Below the pieces are notes generated by a model. It searched no databases and had not been told where the DNA came from. It saw nothing but the letters and a program-made list of their open reading frames with translations. From Pseudofrankia coriaricola (lineage in GTDB: Bacteria > Actinomycetota > Actinomycetes > Frankiales > Frankiaceae), in the NCBI RefSeq assembly GCF_001854805.1, contig NZ_MBLO01000032.1:1141-61114 (forward strand): a stretch of 59,974 nt of DNA, written 5' to 3'. Positions 1 through 8,396 of the stretch are shown piece after piece (position 1 is the stretch's first letter; the number at the start of each line of letters is the position of its first letter). The translations under genes and the position numbers were made by a program.

Positions 1-255
1 CCCGTCCTGGCTACAACCCGCGGAAACGAGCTGATTCACCGGCTCCTCGCGGGCGCATGCGAGATATGCGGGTCAGCGGATCAGGTGGAAGTCCACCACA
101 TCCGCCACCTCGCGGACCTCGACAAACCAGGACGACGCGAGAAGCCGACGTGGGTCCGGCTCATGGCCATGCGACGGCGCAAGACACTTGTCACCTGCCG
201 GCCATGCCACGAAGCCATCCACGCCGGACGACCTACCACGCAACCCACGGCATAA
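1..255 (+). CDS. Group II intron maturase, C-terminal HNH endonuclease part (partial)
   Basis: The reading frame is open from the window edge and ends in TAA, giving the last 84 residues of a larger protein. It shows an HNH nuclease: CEICG, then VEVHHIRHLADL, then LVTCRPCHEAIH, which is the zinc-binding CxxC/CxxC and histidine arrangement found at the C-terminus of many bacterial group II intron-encoded reverse transcriptases. The assignment to an intron maturase rather than a free HNH nuclease rests on the 34-nt domain V that begins nine bases after the stop. The reverse transcriptase and X domains lie outside the window. Confidence 0.85.
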   Translation, partial: PVLATTRGNELIHRLLAGACEICGSADQVEVHHIRHLADLDKPGRREKPTWVRLMAMRRRKTLVTCRPCHEAIHAGRPTTQPTA

Positions 256-355
256 CCACTGGAGAGCCCGTTGCGGTTAACGCCGCCCGGCGGGTTCGGC
301 GGGGGGCCGACGGAAAAGGACCCAACCAGGGCACCTCGCCGGCGGCCTACCCGAC
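256..355 (+). ncRNA. Group II intron 3' end: domains V and VI
   Basis: Bases 264-297 form a 34-nt domain V hairpin with closing arms GAGCCCG and CGGGTTC and the catalytic AGC triad near its 5' side. After a short linker, a GGCCG (305-309) / CGGCC (343-347) stem can form domain VI. An unpaired A at 349 lies seven bases from a candidate AC 3' terminus at 355, which matches the usual branch-point spacing and AY ending. The 3' splice position is inferred from these rules, and the 5' end of the intron is outside the window. Confidence 0.75.
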
Positions 356-1090
356 TCGGCGAGCGGCCGTGGGAAACGGGCCAGGGGTAACCCGGCACCG
401 CGCCCACGGCCGACTCAGCTGGGCCTTCTGTTCGTCGGTGAGGCCGGCCCCCTTGGGCTTCTTGAACGGGATCGCGAGCGGGCCGGCCTGGGTTCCCAAC
501 CCTTCGTAACCGAGGTCGAACAGGACCCTGCGCGCCTCGTCGGCTGTCCACTCCTCGAGTACCGGCAGCGCGCCCGAGGCGCGCAGCGCGGTGGTGTCGT
601 GCTCGCGGCCGGGGCGGACGTCGGAGACCCACAGCGGGAAGCCGTCGTCCGGGGCCGAGAGGACCTGGACGTTGCCGGCGTGGTTGTGGGCCTTCGCTGA
701 CCACCACAGGTCCACTCCCGTCGTCGGTCCGGGCATCGACAGCCGGTCGGTCTCGACCAGCGTCCCGTCGACGATCAGGTGGTCATAACCGGCCAGGCAG
801 GCCCGGGACAGTGCGCGACGCAGGTCAGGGGCCTGAAAGGCCAGCACCGCGATGCCCTCGTGCAGATAGCGGTAGCCCACCGACCGAGCCACTCCATGAT
901 CGGTGAACAGCTGGCGGGTCCGGGTGCCGTCACAGAACCAGCGCAGCACCATCACCGCCTGCTCCAGCGGCGACAGCGTCCGCGTGCCCGCCCGGGTACC
1001 GCGGCGCTGGCGCTCCGCGACCAGCAGGCCCGCCAGACGCAAGACGGTGTGATCGCCGAAGGGCAGCTCGGCGCAGTATGTGAAACTCAT
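356..1090 (-). pseudogene. IS5-family DDE transposase, C-terminus lost
   Basis: The start is taken at the ATG giving MSFTYCAELPFGD, because the residues upstream of it do not look coding. The N-terminal part has the helix-turn-helix region (residues ~30-75). Two catalytic aspartates follow, in LIVDGTLVE and in VSDVRPGREHDTTALR. After GLTDEQKAQL the frame turns into sequence unlike any transposase and then runs into the group II intron. The usual last ~50 residues, including the third acidic residue (Glu), are missing, so this copy cannot transpose by itself. Assignment to IS5 is by motif recognition. Confidence 0.7.
364..412. repeat. Perfect 10-bp inverted repeat just after the intron 3' end
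   Basis: CGGCCGTGGG at 364-373 pairs exactly with CCCACGGCCG at 403-412 around a 29-nt loop. It sits in the putative 3' exon, at the point where the opposing transposase frame stops looking like a transposase. It could be an element end, a terminator-like target structure of the kind some group II introns use, or chance in GC-rich DNA. Confidence 0.5.
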
Positions 1091-1486
1091 CGACGACGCG
1101 GGACTCTCGGAGAAGTGATCTGTGGAAGGACTACTTCCTACCGAGACCCCGCGTCGCCTCGTCTCCAGCCCCGCACAGACCCCCAGCTCCCTCACAGCCT
1201 GCGACGGTCACCCAACGCAACGACCCGTTGCCGGGAATGGCTCAATGGCTTGAGAGGGTGGGTCCGTAGACTTCCGTGCGTCTATGAACGAACGAACGTG
1301 TACTCGCCACCGAGGTCCAACCACCGTTCACCCATTGTCGCGCTGTTCGACCGTTGACCAGTCGTCCGCTCGCGAGCGCCCGCGGCGGGTTGCGAACCGA
1401 CGGCGCACCCGCGGAAGCGCTCGCGCCCATAAACCGAAGAACACGACGACGAACCCGCGCGACTCCTGCCTACGTCGAGACCGACG
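1091..1486. other. Non-coding stretch beside the IS remnant
   Basis: No convincing gene is seen here. Bases 1130-1150 may contain the outer end of the IS element. A short direct repeat of GAAC units occurs at about 1284-1296. No promoter or terminator can be supported. Confidence 0.4.
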
Positions 1487-2398
1487 TCAACTGAGACCAA
1501 GCACCCGGGCGACGTGGCCGAGCCCGTGAAGTTGCTCGGTCGGACTCCCAGCCACCGGTTGCAAAAGCACCTGGTCAGCGCCGCCGCTCCGGTGATCTTG
1601 GATTCTGGAGGCGACGTCCTCTGCGGTTCCCCAGACGACAAGCGCGTCCACGAGACAGTCCGATCCGCCGTGAATGATGTCGGATTCGTCAAAGCCGAGG
1701 GAACGCATCGACGCCTGGTAGTTCGGCTGTCCTAGATACCAATGAAGGTGCTCTCGTGCCGCCGCTCGGGCGACAGACGGTTCAGTAGACAGGACGAATC
1801 CTTGCTCGACGACGAGCAGTGGTTCGGGACCGAGGACGGCCCTGGCGTGGGCAGTGTGTTCGGGCGTCACGAGGTACGTGTGGGCGCCGTCGGCCTTCTC
1901 GGCCGCCAGCGCGAGCATCTTGTCGCGCAGCGCCGCGATCACTATTGGGGTGGGAGACACGGGCTTCGGCCCGTGGTAATCGACGGCGGCCAGCGTGGTC
2001 AGGTAGTTCTTCATCGTGGACAACGGCGTCGTGTAGGCCGCCCCGCGGGCTTCGGTAAGGACACGATGGCTGACACCCAGGCCGAGCACGAATCGACTGT
2101 CGTACGCCTCGGCCAGCGCCTCTGCTCCGTTGTGGGTCGCGATCGCGTCGCGGGCCCATACGCTGGCGATTCCCGTACCGACGACGAGGCGCTCCGTGGC
2201 ACTCAGGAGAAGTCCTGCGTGCACGAGTACCTCTTTCATGTAGGGGTTCTCCCCTATCCACAGCGCGGAATAGCCCAGCCGCTCGACCTCACGGGCGTAC
2301 GTTCGCTCGAGTTCTGCGGGCCACTCGCCCAGGGCCGCGTTCCACACACCCACTGCCGAGTTGTGCGCGCGCCATGCATCTACGTGTTCAACAAGCAT
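1487..2398 (-). CDS. F420-type luciferase-like monooxygenase family oxidoreductase
   Basis: This 303-residue protein belongs to the bacterial luciferase-like (LLM) TIM-barrel family. Actinobacterial members usually use F420H2 or FMNH2. Family signs are SALWIGENPY near residue 45, LVVGTGIASVWARD near 72-85 and RFVLGLGVSH near 103-112, followed by the typical C-terminal GTAEDVASRI segment. Length is normal for the family. It is the last gene of the leftward cluster after hyuA, hyuB and the zinc-ribbon gene, with 94 bases between it and the latter, so cotranscription is likely. Its substrate cannot be read from sequence; oxidation or reduction of a carbonyl or alcohol intermediate would suit the context. 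Confidence 0.85.
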   Translation of the reverse strand: MLVEHVDAWRAHNSAVGVWNAALGEWPAELERTYAREVERLGYSALWIGENPYMKEVLVHAGLLLSATERLVVGTGIASVWARDAIATHNGAEALAEAYDSRFVLGLGVSHRVLTEARGAAYTTPLSTMKNYLTTLAAVDYHGPKPVSPTPIVIAALRDKMLALAAEKADGAHTYLVTPEHTAHARAVLGPEPLLVVEQGFVLSTEPSVARAAAREHLHWYLGQPNYQASMRSLGFDESDIIHGGSDCLVDALVVWGTAEDVASRIQDHRSGGADQVLLQPVAGSPTEQLHGLGHVARVLGLS

Positions 2399-2492
2399 GT
2401 CGTGGTCCGTTCACAGCTAGTGCCCATCACATCGAAGAGATGTGACCGACAGCGTGGCGATCGCCCTACGGCACGGGCAGGCGGCGACGAGC

Positions 2493-2756
2493 TCAGCCCA
2501 AGCGGGACGCAGGCCAGTCGCGCGTGGCAGACCTCCACGGCGGCCAATGGTCGCTCGGCTCCGGGCGACCCACGGAGAGGTGAGTGAAGCAGTCCTGGCA
2601 TTTCGTGACCATTCGCGGTCCGAGGTAGTTGGCCACCGGGTAACGGGCCACGTTCGTGCCGTGGCAAGACGGACACTCGACGTCGTCGACGGGCAGGCGC
2701 TTGACGTAGATGCGTTCTGCGTCAGGACGGGGGAAAAGTAGACGGTCGATCGCCAC
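2493..2756 (-). CDS. Small zinc-ribbon protein, possible third subunit of HyuA/HyuB
   Basis: This is an 87-residue protein with GTG as the likely start, chosen because an AGGAG lies seven bases upstream. The start falls ten bases after the hyuB stop. Cysteines 28/31 (ECPSCHG) and 53/56 (KCQDC) form a CxxC-x21-CxxC zinc ribbon around a conserved YPVANYLGPR stretch. A second protein beside the hyuAB pair near 33 kb has exactly the same cysteine spacing. Acetone and acetophenone carboxylases carry small zinc-binding gamma subunits next to their HyuA/HyuB-like subunits, and I infer a similar structural role here. No enzymatic motif is visible. Confidence 0.75.
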   Translation of the reverse strand: MAIDRLLFPRPDAERIYVKRLPVDDVECPSCHGTNVARYPVANYLGPRMVTKCQDCFTHLSVGRPEPSDHWPPWRSATRDWPASRLG

Positions 2757-2766
2757 GATGCTGCTC

Positions 2767-4695
2767 CTAGAGAGACCACGTGAGAGGGTGCGCGACGGGT
2801 ACTGTCCATCCGTCGTCGTCGCGCCCTGCTCGCAGTTCCGCCCGCAGATCGTCGGTGGCCCGGACGTCGAGGCGCCCGCCGTCGATGACCACACCGAAGG
2901 CAATGCGGACGAAGGCTTCGGAGTAGAGCTGGTTGGCCACGTCGCTCTGGACCCGTTCGATGTCTCGCGACAGCGGGTCGCCCCAGCCTCCTCCGCCTCC
3001 GATCACGAGCCGAAGCGCGTCTCCGGGTTTGAGCGCCAGGCCCGAGATCTTGGCTGTGGTGAATCGGGTTCCGAGGCAGAAGTCTCCTCGCTCCGGATCG
3101 GGAACGCCATTCGAGTCGAACACGCCGAACAGCGGTTCGGCCCCTGCCAAATTGAGCGGGTCGTGGTGCATCGACGGGTTGAAATCCCGAATGTACCACC
3201 CGTACACCGGCATTCCCCTCCCCCCACCGGCCGTGCCTGGCGCGCCTGCCCGCACGCGGTCGCTGGTGATCGCCACCACCGTCTCGGACTGCGTCGTCAC
3301 TGTGTACACGGCGCCGAAGCCGCCGCGGAAACGACCGGCTCCCGCACTGTCCGGCATCATTTCGTGCTGAGTGACAATCAGCGGGGACTCGATCTCGGAA
3401 TGCTCCTGCACCGACGTACGGCAGTTTCCCTGCGGCGGAACGCAGAAGGAGACGCCGTCGCTCTTCCACGTGCCGCCCCATCCTCCGCCGGCGAGGGCGA
3501 ACCCGCCCCACGGATCGCCTTCGTGACCGCGGCGGGTGTCAATGCCACCCATGCTGACGACCAGCGATGTGCCCGAGTCGCACGCGATCGACCGTTGCTC
3601 CATGGCGTCGCCCAGCGCGCGCACCACCCCGTTCATCGTTCGTGAGCCGATGTCGGTGTGGTTCGAGCAACTCGACGGCGGCAAGACGCACACCACGCTT
3701 CCCGGCGGCAGCAGGACCTCGACAGGGCGCAGCGTGCCGCTGTTCACCGACGTGTGCGGATCAATCATCAACTTGACCGATTCGATGCAGCGGGTCGCTT
3801 CCGACCAGGCGGTTCCCACGTTGCCTAGAGGCTGCCGGCCGGTACCCGAATAGTCGATTTCCATCGAGTCGCCGCGCACCCGCAGGGTGACGACGACAGG
3901 AACCCTCTCGTCGGTGACTCCGTCGTCGTCGAGGAAGTCTTCGACGCGGTAGTCCCCGTCGGGGATACCGGCGATCCCCCTTCGCATGCTGGCCTCGGTC
4001 TCCTCGATGGCGTAGAGACCGGCTGACCGGACATTGTCGAGCCCACTACGGTCGATCATGGCGTGCAGCTGCCGCTCGCCCACGACGAGACAGCCGTGAA
4101 GCGCGCGGAGATCGCCCAGCACCATCGACGGGACGCGGTTGTTCTCCAGAATGAAGTTGAACAACGGGCGGACCGGCACGTCGTTGGCGTAGAGCAACGT
4201 CGGAGCGAACTTGAGCTGCTCCTCGAAGGAGGTCTGGACCCCGTTTGCGAACCCGCCGGCGATGGGTCCTCCGAGATCGACGAGATGGGAGGTCGAATGC
4301 AGCAGGAACTCGACGCGGTCGTTCACGAAGACTGGCCGGAGAAGATTGACGTCCGACTGGTGGATCGTCCCTCGCCAAGGGTCGTTCACCAAGATTACGT
4401 CACCGGGCTGCAGCGTGTCGACGTCCCACTCGTCCATGACGAAATTGACGATGTGCTGCGACGTGAAGGCGTGCTGCATGCAGCCCTCCCACTGGGCGAC
4501 CGTTTCCCAGGCGTCGCCGTTGCGCATGTGGATTCCGGTCGTGCAGTCTAGAATGTCCCGGCACACGGGCGAGAAAGCGCTGCGCATCAACGAGTCGTTC
4601 ATCTCGCGTGCGACCTCGATGAGCCCGTACCGAAGGATGTCGAGCTCGAAGTCGGCTGACACGTCCCGGACCTCGGTTTCGTTTGCGGTAGTCAC
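2767..4695 (-). CDS. hyuB: Hydantoinase B / oxoprolinase family subunit (copy 1)
   Basis: This 642-residue protein is a HyuB-type subunit of the N-methylhydantoinase/5-oxoprolinase/ketone carboxylase superfamily. Family signatures include GLIEVAREMNDSLMRSAFSP near the N-terminus, DVILVNDPWRGTIHQSD near 95-112, HLVDLGGPIAGGFANG, and a glycine-rich C-terminal GGGGGWGDPLSRD. The start is GTG with AGGAG nine bases upstream. It begins 12 bases after hyuA and is followed ten bases later by the zinc-ribbon gene, so the three are almost certainly one transcript and one complex. Whether it hydrolyses a cyclic amide or carboxylates a ketone cannot be decided from sequence. Confidence 0.9.
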   Translation of the reverse strand: MTTANETEVRDVSADFELDILRYGLIEVAREMNDSLMRSAFSPVCRDILDCTTGIHMRNGDAWETVAQWEGCMQHAFTSQHIVNFVMDEWDVDTLQPGDVILVNDPWRGTIHQSDVNLLRPVFVNDRVEFLLHSTSHLVDLGGPIAGGFANGVQTSFEEQLKFAPTLLYANDVPVRPLFNFILENNRVPSMVLGDLRALHGCLVVGERQLHAMIDRSGLDNVRSAGLYAIEETEASMRRGIAGIPDGDYRVEDFLDDDGVTDERVPVVVTLRVRGDSMEIDYSGTGRQPLGNVGTAWSEATRCIESVKLMIDPHTSVNSGTLRPVEVLLPPGSVVCVLPPSSCSNHTDIGSRTMNGVVRALGDAMEQRSIACDSGTSLVVSMGGIDTRRGHEGDPWGGFALAGGGWGGTWKSDGVSFCVPPQGNCRTSVQEHSEIESPLIVTQHEMMPDSAGAGRFRGGFGAVYTVTTQSETVVAITSDRVRAGAPGTAGGGRGMPVYGWYIRDFNPSMHHDPLNLAGAEPLFGVFDSNGVPDPERGDFCLGTRFTTAKISGLALKPGDALRLVIGGGGGWGDPLSRDIERVQSDVANQLYSEAFVRIAFGVVIDGGRLDVRATDDLRAELRAGRDDDGWTVPVAHPLTWSL

Positions 4696-4707
4696 GCCCT
4701 CGTGCTC

Positions 4708-6777
4708 CTAGCGCTGGTATTCGAGAATGAGCAGGTTGGAATCGTCGATGTAGGCCCGGCGGCCTGGGAGTACGAGTGTCGAGGCGTACTTCTCCGAGAC
4801 GAGCGCGGGACCGAGGACGATCACGTGAGGCCGCAGTCGTTCTCGTTTGTGTACGGGGACACACAAGGCGGTGGCAGATCCTGGCACCGTGAGATCGGCG
4901 GTCCTCAGCAGCGAGTCGCCCGAGTCGCCCACCGCGGTCGACGGCATCTTTCGTGCCCGAGGAATGACGGCAGTGACCTCGATGCTCGTCATGACGACGG
5001 GAATGTCCTCGGCCGAGAACCCGTAGGAGTCTTGGTAGAACCGGTGGAAGTCACGCACCAACGGGGGTATTTCATCGGAAGTGACGCTGGCCGTCGACAG
5101 CGGCATGCGATTGTCCCACGTCTGACCCTTGTACATGGCGAAGACAGCCCGGTCGAACGTCAGTTCCTCGACGCTCACGCCTTGGCTTTCGAGATCCTGG
5201 ATGATGTCGGTCTCCAACGCCTTGAAAGCGTTCTCGATACTCGCGGCGTTCGCGGGTTCGAGGGACAACATCGGAGATGCCGCGCGAGTGACCCGAAGGT
5301 CGCTTCGCAACAGGCCCATGGCCGAGAACTGTCCCGGCGAGGAAGGAACGATCACCCGTTCCACACCGAGGATCTCCCCGACCTTGTCGGCGAGCATGGG
5401 TCCTGCCGAGCCGAACGGAAGCAACGCGAAGTTTCGGATGTCGAGACCTCGGTAGACCGAGATCGACCGGATCTTCGCGGCGATGTCCTCGCACGCGACC
5501 TGGTAGGCCGCTGCGGCCAGGTCGATGTCGGAAAGTCCCCACTGACGGCCGGTCCGGTCGAGCGCCTCCAACGCCGCGTCGACGTCGAGCCGGAGCGACC
5601 CGTTGGCGAACAGGTCCGGCTGAAGGATGCCGAGCGCTGCGCACGCGTCCGTGAGCGTCGGTTCGGTCCCGCCGCGGCCGTAGCAGACCGGACCTGGGTT
5701 CGACCCCGCCGAGCGAGGGCCTACAGACACCTTCCCCAGCGCGTCCTGGCCGATGATGCTCCCTGCTCCGGATCCGACGCTCCCGACGTCGACGAGCGGC
5801 ATCGTCAGAGTGAGCCCCTGCTCGAGGGTCCACAGGTCAGTCAGCGGTGTCTTCGCTCCGACGATTGCCGCCACGTCGGTGCTGGTCCCGCCGACGTCCA
5901 TCGTGAGGAGGTTCTCCGCTCCGCAGTCGTTCGCGAGGTGGGTGGTCGCACTCACTCCGCCTACGGGGCCTGACACAAGTTGAAACACAGGAGCCTCGCA
6001 CGCCCCCTCGACGGTGGCCACTCCACCGTTCATCATCATGATCCATAAAGTTCCGGCGAACGACTCGGCGGCCAGAGCGACCTGGAGTCGATCCAGGTAG
6101 CCGCGTACCGCCGGGCCGACGTAGGCGTCGAGAGCCACCGTCGTGGTTCGCTCGTGTTCCTTCGTCACCGGATACAGGGCTGAGGTCTGGACGTAAGCGC
6201 CCGGCATGGTCTCGGCCACGATCTCCGCAGCACGTCGCTCGTGCATCGGGTTCACGTAGGAGTTCATGAAGCACACGGCCACCGACGTCACCCCTCGGCT
6301 CGCGAACGACCTGGCGGCGTCGCGGACCGCGTCTTCGTCCAGCGGGAGCAGGACCGAACCGTCAGAGGTGATGCGTTCGGGGATCCCGACGCGGTACTGG
6401 CGCTCGACGACAGGCCGTTGCTGGTGCGGTCGAAGCCACGTCGGGTCGTAGAAGTTCTCGCCGAAATCGCGGTTCATACGGCCGATGTCAAGCAGGTCGC
6501 GATGACCACGCGTCGCCAGCAGTCCAGTGGTCGCGCCAGCTCTGCTAAGCAGGGCGTTGATTCCCACCGTGTGGCCATGGACGATCTCCGCGACGTCCGC
6601 CACGGCGACGTCGATCGCGGTAAGCGCCTGCAGGACTCCGACTTCCTGTTCCTTCGTCGACAGCACCTTCCCGTCGCGGGTCTCGCCAGTGACGCGATTA
6701 AGCCCGATGACGTCGGTGAAGGTCCCCCCGACGTCAATGCCCACGATCCAGCCGTGAGCGGCACCCTTGTCACTCAT
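4708..6777 (-). CDS. hyuA: Hydantoinase A / oxoprolinase family ATP-binding subunit (copy 1)
   Basis: This 689-residue HyuA subunit is an ASKHA-fold ATPase that activates its substrate by phosphorylation in this superfamily. The N-terminal phosphate loop IVGIDVGGTFTDVIGL is present. VHGHTVGINALL and a second nucleotide-binding motif, LLTMDVGGTSTDVA (residues ~290-303), follow, then GSVGSGAGSI. The ATG has AAGGAG six bases upstream. It is followed by hyuB at 12 bases and preceded by decayed ABC transporter genes 87 bases upstream, which suggests that the locus once carried its own importer. Confidence 0.92.
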   Translation of the reverse strand: MSDKGAAHGWIVGIDVGGTFTDVIGLNRVTGETRDGKVLSTKEQEVGVLQALTAIDVAVADVAEIVHGHTVGINALLSRAGATTGLLATRGHRDLLDIGRMNRDFGENFYDPTWLRPHQQRPVVERQYRVGIPERITSDGSVLLPLDEDAVRDAARSFASRGVTSVAVCFMNSYVNPMHERRAAEIVAETMPGAYVQTSALYPVTKEHERTTTVALDAYVGPAVRGYLDRLQVALAAESFAGTLWIMMMNGGVATVEGACEAPVFQLVSGPVGGVSATTHLANDCGAENLLTMDVGGTSTDVAAIVGAKTPLTDLWTLEQGLTLTMPLVDVGSVGSGAGSIIGQDALGKVSVGPRSAGSNPGPVCYGRGGTEPTLTDACAALGILQPDLFANGSLRLDVDAALEALDRTGRQWGLSDIDLAAAAYQVACEDIAAKIRSISVYRGLDIRNFALLPFGSAGPMLADKVGEILGVERVIVPSSPGQFSAMGLLRSDLRVTRAASPMLSLEPANAASIENAFKALETDIIQDLESQGVSVEELTFDRAVFAMYKGQTWDNRMPLSTASVTSDEIPPLVRDFHRFYQDSYGFSAEDIPVVMTSIEVTAVIPRARKMPSTAVGDSGDSLLRTADLTVPGSATALCVPVHKRERLRPHVIVLGPALVSEKYASTLVLPGRRAYIDDSNLLILEYQR

Positions 6778-6864
6778 GCTGGTCTCCTTCGGTAGTCGCA
6801 GTCCAGTTGCAGCCGACGAGCTGGGATCGGGTACACGGTCGCCGGGCGAACGGTCCGGTCCGTC

Positions 6865-7362
6865 TCACCGGCGTGCCCTCCGGTGGAGCACGGTGGAGAC
6901 CGCTACCGCTGCCGCCAGGATGACGCCGTTCACCACGTCGGACCAGGAGAAAGGCACGCCGCCCGCGACCAGGCCTTGCCTGATCCACACGAGGACGACA
7001 CCGCCGACGACGGCCCCCCACACGTGGAACCGGCCAGCCGAGAGCACCACGGTGGACAGGAACGCCGCCGCGAATGCCGGGATCAGGAAGTTGTTGGCGA
7101 TGTCGGCGGTCGCGTGGACGAAACCCGCACGCGGGAGACCGGCCAAGTGGGCACGAGGTCGCCCGTCGAACTTCAGATCGCCGAAGTCCCGCCGCACGAC
7201 GCCTGCCAGAATCTTGATCAACGTCGATTTGCCGGCGCCGTTCGGCCCGAGGAGGCCGACGAACTCGCCACTGCCCACGGTGACACTCACGTCGCGCAGA
7301 ACGGTGGCGGGACCGTACTTCTTAGTGAAGTGCGCGATCTCCAGCAGCTTTCGGTCGCTCAT
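6865..7362 (-). pseudogene. In-frame chimera of ABC ATPase N-terminus and ABC permease C-terminus
   Basis: Residues 1-84 are the start of a sugar-type ABC ATPase. They include the Walker A GPNGAGKST (39-47) and AGFVH just before the place where the Q-loop should follow. From about residue 85, the frame continues as the end of an RbsC/XylH-like permease (NFLIPAFAAAFLSTVV, then hydrophobic helices to the stop). The intact operon near 43-45 kb contains both halves as separate genes, with closely matching sequence. A deletion of roughly 2.3 kb that kept frame explains this. The ribosome site (GGAGG) is intact, so a 165-residue hybrid could still be made. It lacks Walker B, the signature motif and most membrane helices, so it cannot be a working transporter. 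Confidence 0.88.
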
Positions 7363-7392
7363 CGCGCCTCCTCGAGCCGTTTCGATGGTCGG

Positions 7393-7617
7393 CTATCGCC
7401 AGTGCGAGGCGAACGTCTGTTCGAAGTCGACGAACGGGTACGAGGCGTCGAGGAACTCGCTGGCGTTCTCCACCGTCACCAGTGGAGCTGGAATGTCAGA
7501 CGCGTCCCAGGTCTCGGCACCGATCTTGGTACGGACCAGGTTGTCCACGGCGGCCCACGGCCGAGAGATCGGCGCCGACATCTTAGTCTTCGCTACGGCC
7601 GAGCCACCTGAAAGCAT
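7393..7617 (-). pseudogene. C-terminal fragment of an ABC substrate-binding protein
   Basis: The last ~55 residues, AAVDNLVRTKIGAETWDASD through FVDFEQTFASHWR, resemble the C-terminus of the sugar-binding lipoprotein encoded near 46 kb. The signal peptide and both ligand-binding lobes are missing. The frame happens to open with ATG overlapping the stop of the upstream SDR gene (ATGA), but the first ~20 residues are not homologous. Together with the chimera downstream, this marks a lost importer operon in the order binding protein, ATPase, permease. Confidence 0.75.
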
Positions 7618-8396
7618 CAGCTGATCATTACGCCACCGTCGGCGGTGACCACCGAGCCGGTCATGAAACTAGACTCGTCGGACGCGAGGAAGAGAGCCAC
7701 CTGCGCCATTTCTTCAGGTCTTCCGAGGCGCCCGAGCGGCGACCCCTTGGAATATTTTTCCGTCCATTCAGAATCACCCAGGATGTGAGAGACGAGAGGT
7801 GTCTCTATCAGACCGGGGCACAGTACGTTCGTTCGGACTCCGGCCGGACCGTAACCGAGCGCAAGCGCCCTCGACAGGCCGACGATGCCGGCTTTGGACG
7901 CACAGTAGGCGTGGTTCGTCGTCCCGACGTGGGCACCCGCGAGAGCGGAAACGTTGATGATCGATCCGCCGCCCTGCTTGACCATGTGCGGCAGGACGTA
8001 CTTGCTCATCAAGAAGACGCCCTTCAAATTGATCCCGAGAACCCGGTCGAACACCTCCTCGGTGATGTCACCGGTGAGACCGTCCTGGGTGTCGTCCCAC
8101 TCCCCCGCACTCCTGAGCGCTACCCCGGCGTTGTTGTACAGCACGTCGATGCGTCCGAACGCGGCCACGATCCCGGCTATCGCTTCCCGGACACTCGTGG
8201 AACTGGACACGTCGCAAGCAAAGGGCTTGACATTCGGGGAACCGATCGCCGCGGCGGCGCGGAAAACTCGGTCGCCGTCAATGTCCAGCATGGCCACACT
8301 CGCGCCTTCGGCAGCGAACACCTCCGAAGCCGCCGCGCCTTGGCCCGACGCCGCGCCCGTAATGACGGCGACTTTGCCGTCGAGCCGGCCCGCCAT
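7617..8396 (-). CDS. Short-chain dehydrogenase/reductase
   Basis: This is a 259-residue classical SDR. It has the nucleotide-binding motif TGAASGQGAA near the N-terminus, NNAGVAL, the catalytic serine in NVSALAG, and YCASKAGIVG with the Tyr/Lys pair. The start is the ATG that overlaps the stop of the upstream aldehyde dehydrogenase (ATGA), so the two are translationally coupled. An alcohol-to-ketone or ketone-to-alcohol step in the same pathway as the dehydrogenase is likely; the substrate is unknown. Confidence 0.88.
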   Translation of the reverse strand: MAGRLDGKVAVITGAASGQGAAASEVFAAEGASVAMLDIDGDRVFRAAAAIGSPNVKPFACDVSSSTSVREAIAGIVAAFGRIDVLYNNAGVALRSAGEWDDTQDGLTGDITEEVFDRVLGINLKGVFLMSKYVLPHMVKQGGGSIINVSALAGAHVGTTNHAYCASKAGIVGLSRALALGYGPAGVRTNVLCPGLIETPLVSHILGDSEWTEKYSKGSPLGRLGRPEEMAQVALFLASDESSFMTGSVVTADGGVMIS

